64,000 nt of DNA from Nocardia albiluteola (GTDB taxonomy: Bacteria > Actinomycetota > Actinomycetes > Mycobacteriales > Mycobacteriaceae), in contig NZ_JAHKNI010000006.1 of NCBI RefSeq assembly GCF_018860155.1, forward strand, positions 124,001 through 188,000, given 5' to 3'. The notes beneath the pieces were generated by a model, which did no database searches, was not told the origin of the DNA, and saw nothing but the letters and a program-made list of their open reading frames with translations. Both the position numbers and the translations under genes were made by a program. Shown here piece by piece: positions 60,565-64,000 of this stretch (within the stretch, counting starts at the first letter, position 1; each line of letters opens with the position of its first letter).

Positions 60565-61359
60565 ATGAGTGAGGCCGTTTCCTCCCAGTCCGATGCCCTC
60601 GATCCGCTGCCGCTGACCGGCGAGCGGACGGTGCCCGGCATCCCGGAGGAGAACTACTGGTTCCGTCGCCACGAGATCGCCTATGCGCGACTGCTCTCGC
60701 GCTGCGCGGGTCGCACGGTGCTGGAGGCTGGATCGGGAGAGGGCTACGGCGCCAACATGATCAGCGGTGTCGCGGCCCGGGTGATCGGGCTGGACTACGA
60801 CGCGAGCGCCGTCGAACACGTGCGCGCCGCGTATCCGGGCGTGGAGATGCTCCAGGGGAACCTGGCCGAGCTTCCGCTCGAGGACGGCTCGGTGGATGTC
60901 GTGGTGAACTTCCAGGTCATCGAACATCTCTGGGACCAGGCGCAATTCCTGCGCGAATGCCTGCGGGTGCTGGCGCCGGGCGGCGAGCTGCTGATCAGCA
61001 CGCCGAACCGGATCACGTTCTCGCCGGGCCGCGATACGCCCCTGAACCCCTTCCACACCCGCGAGCTCAACGCCGCGGAGCTGTCGGAGCTGTTGGTGCA
61101 GGCGGGATTCCGGGTCGAGGTGATGACCGGCGTGCATCACGGGCCGGAAGTGGTTGCGCTGGACCGCAAGTGGGGCGGATCGATCATCGACGCCCAGATC
61201 GAGCGCGCGCTGGCGGGCGAGCCGTGGCCCGCCGACCTGGCCGCGGACGTCGCGGCGGTGCGCACCGAGGACTTCGAGCTGGACCTCGCGCCCACCGACG
61301 GCTGGGATCCCCGCATCGATGCGAGCCTGGACCTGGTGGCGATCGCGGTGAAGCCGTGA
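60565..61359 (+). CDS. SAM-dependent methyltransferase of methylglucose lipopolysaccharide synthesis (Rv3030-like)
   Basis: 264 residues of a class I methyltransferase: motif I VLEAGSGEGYGANMI, acidic loop GLDYDASAVEHV, and VVVNFQVIEHLWDQ. The N-terminal LTGERTVPGIPEENYWFRRH and its place before a GH57-type branching enzyme and a glucosyltransferase match Rv3030, assigned to methylation of 6-O-methylglucose lipopolysaccharides. Its TGA overlaps the GTG of the first 80-bp repeat micro-ORF as GTGA. Confidence 0.85.
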   Translation: MSEAVSSQSDALDPLPLTGERTVPGIPEENYWFRRHEIAYARLLSRCAGRTVLEAGSGEGYGANMISGVAARVIGLDYDASAVEHVRAAYPGVEMLQGNLAELPLEDGSVDVVVNFQVIEHLWDQAQFLRECLRVLAPGGELLISTPNRITFSPGRDTPLNPFHTRELNAAELSELLVQAGFRVEVMTGVHHGPEVVALDRKWGGSIIDAQIERALAGEPWPADLAADVAAVRTEDFELDLAPTDGWDPRIDASLDLVAIAVKP

Positions 61360-61439
61360 GCGGAGCGCAGCGGAGCGAACCATCAGGCCAGCGCGCCACG
61401 CGCACGACGGAGCCGAGCGCCAGCGAGGTGGAGTCGTGA
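61356..61439 (+). CDS. Predicted 27-residue micro-ORF, repeat unit 1
   Basis: GTG at 61356 overlaps the methyltransferase TGA as GTGA, and its own TGA (61437-61439) overlaps the next GTG. The peptide begins VSGAQRSEPSGQRA and ends EPSASEVES; it is rich in Ser, Arg and Glu and has no recognised domain. Whether it is translated as a stable peptide is unknown. Confidence 0.4.
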   Translation: MSGAQRSEPSGQRATRTTEPSASEVES

Positions 61440-61515
61440 GCGGAGCGCAGCGGAGCGAACCATCGACACAGCGGGCGTCGCGCACGACGGAGCCGAGCGC
61501 CAGCGAGGCGGAGTC
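61356..61515 (+). repeat. Two tandem 80-bp repeats containing coupled micro-ORFs
   Basis: Unit 1 is 61356-61435 and unit 2 is 61436-61515. Both begin GTGAGCGGAGCGCAGCGG, diverge in a central segment of about 15 bases, and end CGAGCGCCAGCGAGG-GGAGTC. The next five bases after unit 2 are again GTGAG, now the start of the following gene. The units fill exactly the space between the two genes. Confidence 0.9.
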
Positions 61516-61519
61516 GTGA
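61436..61519 (+). CDS. Predicted 27-residue micro-ORF, repeat unit 2
   Basis: GTG at 61436 overlaps the stop of unit 1, and its TGA (61517-61519) overlaps the GTG of the branching enzyme gene as GTGA. The peptide begins VSGAQRSEPSTQRA and ends EPSASEAES, differing from unit 1 mainly in the middle. It could keep ribosomes moving from one gene to the next. Confidence 0.4.
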   Translation: MSGAQRSEPSTQRASRTTEPSASEAES

Positions 61520-63078
61520 GTGAGGAAGTACCGGGCCGGTTCACGCTGGTCCTGCATTCGCATCTGCCATGGCTGGCCCATCACGGCCGGTGGCCGGTGG
61601 GTGAGGAATGGTTGTACCAATCCTGGGCCGCCTCCTACATTCCCGTCGCGCGGGTGCTGAAAACCCTTGCCGCCGAGGGTCGTTCGCGGCTGCTGAGCTT
61701 CGGGATCACCCCGGTGCTGGCCGCCCAGCTGGACGACCCGCACTGCCTGTCGGGGATGCATCACTGGCTCGGCAACTGGCAGCTGCGCGCGGACGAGGCC
61801 GCGATGGCGGGCAATCTCGCGCTCGGACGCCGCGAGCACGCCCTGGCCGCGGAGGCGCTGGCCGACTTCGAGGAGCGATGGCGGCACGGCGGGTCGCCGG
61901 TGTGGCGCGAGCTGATCGACGCGGGGACGATCGAACTGCTCGGCGGGCCGCTCGCGCACCCGTTCCAGCCGCTGCTGGATCCGCGCCTGCGTGCCTTCGA
62001 GCTCACCGAGGGGCTGGCCGATGCCCGGCATCGCTGGGGCCACACCCCCTCGGGCATCTGGGCGCCCGAATGCGGGTTCACCCCGGGCATGGAACGAGGC
62101 TATGCCGCGGCGGGTGTGACGCATTTCATGGTCGACGGGCCCGCGCTGCGCGGCGACACCACGCTCGGGCGACCCGTGCACGAGTCGGATGTGGTCGCGT
62201 TCGGGCGGGATCTGCAGGTCAGTTACCGGGTGTGGTCGCCCAAGTCGGGGTATCCCGGGCACGGCGCCTATCGCGACTTCCATCATTACGATCACGCCAC
62301 CGGGCTCAAGCCGTACCGCGTCACGGGCAAGAAGGTCGAGGGGCAGGACAAGGCGCCCTACGACGCGGAACTCGCCGCGGCGGCGGTGCGACGCGACGTC
62401 GCGGACTTCGTGGAGACGGTGCGCGAGCGGCTGCTGTCCGAATCCGCCCGGATCGGGCGTCCGGCGCTGGTGGTGGCCGCCTTCGACACCGAACTGTTCG
62501 GGCACTGGTGGCACGAGGGCCCGCAGTGGCTCGAACAGGTGCTGCGGGCGTTGCCCGAGGCTGGGGTCACGGTCGGCACGCTCGCCGACGCCCGCGCCGA
62601 TGGCTATGTGGGGGAACCGGTTCCGCTGGACGACTCGTCGTGGGGCTCGGGTAAGGACTGGCGGGTGTGGGCCGGGGAGCAGGTGCGGGATCTGGTCGAG
62701 CTGAACGCGGAGATCGTGCAGTTCACCCTGGACACGCTGGACAAGCACCGCGCGGAGGCGCCCCCACGCACCGCGGAGGTGCGGGATCCGGTCGCGGATC
62801 AACTGCTGCGCGAGGCCATCCTGGCGGTCTCCAGCGACTGGGCATTCATGGTCAGCAAGGATTCCGCGGCCGGATACGCGCGCGACCGCGCCCACCAGCA
62901 CGCGCACGCGGTGCGCGAGATCGCGGCGATGTTGGCGTCCGGTCAGCTAGCCAAAGCACGGCAGTTGGCGGCAGGATGGAGCGCGGCCGACGGGCTGTTC
63001 CCGGCGCTGGATGCGCGGCGACTGGGCGTGGGCTCCCCGGACCCGGTAATGCCAATGGAAAACAGGTACCCCGCATGA
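61516..63078 (+). CDS. GH57/DUF1957 alpha-1,4-glucan branching enzyme (Rv3031-like)
   Basis: 520 residues. FTLVLHSHLPWLAHHGRWPV at the N-terminus, the nucleophile Glu in GIWAPECGFTPG, and the acid Asp in AAFDTELFGHWWHEGPQWLE are GH57 branching-enzyme motifs; a helical DUF1957 C-terminus follows. Rv3031 is the counterpart in methylglucose lipopolysaccharide synthesis. The GTG overlaps the second micro-ORF stop, and its TGA overlaps the next ATG (ATGA). Confidence 0.9.
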   Translation: MSEEVPGRFTLVLHSHLPWLAHHGRWPVGEEWLYQSWAASYIPVARVLKTLAAEGRSRLLSFGITPVLAAQLDDPHCLSGMHHWLGNWQLRADEAAMAGNLALGRREHALAAEALADFEERWRHGGSPVWRELIDAGTIELLGGPLAHPFQPLLDPRLRAFELTEGLADARHRWGHTPSGIWAPECGFTPGMERGYAAAGVTHFMVDGPALRGDTTLGRPVHESDVVAFGRDLQVSYRVWSPKSGYPGHGAYRDFHHYDHATGLKPYRVTGKKVEGQDKAPYDAELAAAAVRRDVADFVETVRERLLSESARIGRPALVVAAFDTELFGHWWHEGPQWLEQVLRALPEAGVTVGTLADARADGYVGEPVPLDDSSWGSGKDWRVWAGEQVRDLVELNAEIVQFTLDTLDKHRAEAPPRTAEVRDPVADQLLREAILAVSSDWAFMVSKDSAAGYARDRAHQHAHAVREIAAMLASGQLAKARQLAAGWSAADGLFPALDARRLGVGSPDPVMPMENRYPA

Positions 63079-64000
63079 AGATCTTGATGGTGTCGTGGGA
63101 GTACCCGCCGGTCGTGGTCGGCGGGCTGGGCCGGCACGTGCATCACCTGGCCACCGAGCTGGCCGCCGCGGGGAACGAGGTCGTCGTGCTGGCGCGACGC
63201 CCGATGGGCACCGATGCCTCCAGCCATCCCACGTACTCCTATATCGAGGACCGGGTGCTGGTCGTCGCGGTGGCCGAGGATCCGCCCGCCTTCGACTTCG
63301 GCGAGGATATGCTCGCCTGGACCCTGGCGATGGGCCATGCGATGGTGCGCGCGGGCGTGGCGCTGAGCAAGCCCGGCATCGCCGAGGGCTGGGCCCCCGA
63401 TGTGGTGCACGCCCACGACTGGCTGGTCGCGCATCCGGCGATCGCGCTGGCCGAATACTTCGACGTGCCACTGGTATCCACCATCCACGCCACCGAAGCC
63501 GGGCGGCACAGCGGCTGGGTGTCGGGCCGGGTCAACAAGCAGGTGCATTCGGTCGAGTGGTGGCTGGCCAACGAATCCGACGCGCTGATCACCTGCTCGG
63601 CCTCGATGCAGGACGAGGTGGAGCGGCTCTACGGCCCCGAGCGGGTGCCGATCCGGGTGATCCGCAACGGAATCGACGTGGCCGCTTGGTCCTTTCGCAC
63701 CCGCGCGCCGCGCACGGGTCCGCCGCGGCTGCTGTATGTCGGGCGGCTGGAATACGAGAAGGGCGTGCAGGACGCGATCGCGGCGCTGCCGCGGATCCGC
63801 CGCGCGCATCCGGGCGCGACGCTGACGGTCGCGGGCGTGGGCACCCAATTCGATTGGCTGCGTGAGCGGGCCCGCACGCACCGGGTGGCGCGGGCGGTGA
63901 ATTTCGTCGGGCGCCTGGATCACGACGAGCTGCTGGGCTGGTTGCACGGGGCGGATGCCATCGTGCTGCCCAGCCGCTACGAGCCGTTCGGCATCGTGGC
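63075..64000 (+). CDS. GT4-family glycosyltransferase (Rv3032-like), N-terminal part
   Basis: The gene starts at ATG 63075, overlapping the previous stop by four bases, and runs off the right edge after 308 codons. MKILMVSWEYPPVVVGGLGR is the GT-B start with the GGLG donor loop; VHAHDWLVAHPAI, VIRNGIDVAAWSF, LLYVGRLEYEKGV and LPSRYEPFGIV carry the nucleotide-sugar-binding E-x7-E region. The Rv3032 counterpart is an alpha-1,4-glucosyltransferase that extends methylglucose lipopolysaccharides and contributes to glucan synthesis. Confidence 0.9.
   Translation, partial: MKILMVSWEYPPVVVGGLGRHVHHLATELAAAGNEVVVLARRPMGTDASSHPTYSYIEDRVLVVAVAEDPPAFDFGEDMLAWTLAMGHAMVRAGVALSKPGIAEGWAPDVVHAHDWLVAHPAIALAEYFDVPLVSTIHATEAGRHSGWVSGRVNKQVHSVEWWLANESDALITCSASMQDEVERLYGPERVPIRVIRNGIDVAAWSFRTRAPRTGPPRLLYVGRLEYEKGVQDAIAALPRIRRAHPGATLTVAGVGTQFDWLRERARTHRVARAVNFVGRLDHDELLGWLHGADAIVLPSRYEPFGIV

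Noticed and set aside
61356..61515. CRISPR or REP-type palindromic repeat
   Set aside because: There are only two head-to-tail units with no unique spacers, and no obvious strong internal palindrome; the coding-frame coupling is the stronger feature.
60469..62907. An 812-codon antisense frame over the methylglucose lipopolysaccharide genes
   Set aside because: No family resemblance, and it overlaps two well-recognised genes and their coupled repeats in antisense.

Overview
This is a GC-rich actinobacterial chromosome segment, most likely from Nocardia or a close mycolic-acid-producing relative. The right end carries fixB/fixA (electron-transfer flavoprotein) beside homologues of M. tuberculosis Rv3030, Rv3031 and Rv3032 (methylglucose lipopolysaccharide synthesis) in the mycobacterial order. 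Supporting signs are an EphD-like hydrolase/SDR fusion, F420-type oxidoreductases, a Streptomyces-type subtilisin inhibitor, a conservon and a GlnA4 cluster. Genus assignment is an inference. I found no tRNA, rRNA, CRISPR array, insertion sequence or prophage gene.

Layout. 1-2.8 kb: an alpha-ketoacid dehydrogenase operon on the minus strand (lipoamide dehydrogenase, E1 alpha, E1 beta cut by the window edge). 3.1-7.4 kb: a PucR-type regulator, a zinc alcohol dehydrogenase broken by an internal deletion and frameshift, a flavin-dependent monooxygenase-like gene and a divergent TetR gene with two operator copies. 7.4-9 kb: an ECF sigma factor and an F420/PPOX protein. 9-18.5 kb: a purine catabolism locus (PucR regulator, three-subunit xanthine dehydrogenase with an 8-oxoguanine/guanine deaminase inside the operon, purine permease, XdhC maturation factor). 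18.7-25.5 kb: small regulator/target pairs (MarR with an ABC exporter, HxlR with an SDR), a secreted protease inhibitor, a flavoprotein monooxygenase and a lipoprotein. 25.5-29.4 kb: a three-gene module of a di-iron-like protein (PF10118), its reductase and an EphD-like fusion. 29.6-33.5 kb: a hydrolase with divergent TetR and a dense operator cluster, RidA, LysR and a scar of a lost SDR gene. 33.5-36 kb: a TerC exporter behind a probable manganese riboswitch, and a quinone oxidoreductase behind a SoxR-type box. 36-42.5 kb: a permease, FadR-type regulator, GlnA4-type synthetase, aldehyde dehydrogenase, SDR and gamma-glutamyl hydrolase cluster that together could degrade an amino alcohol such as ethanolamine through gamma-glutamylated intermediates. 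42.5-55.2 kb: transporters, regulators, SDRs, a tautomerase, NDH-2 and LysR. 55.3-58.3 kb: a four-gene conservon. 58.6-64 kb: ETF and the methylglucose lipopolysaccharide genes.

Most striking: two 80-bp repeats between the Rv3030-like and Rv3031-like genes form a chain of 27-residue micro-ORFs, joined to each other and to both genes by 4-base GTGA stop/start overlaps. Several divergent promoters also carry perfect inverted repeats, including a 39-bp palindrome made of two abutting operator sites and a 22-bp palindrome between fixA and the methyltransferase gene.
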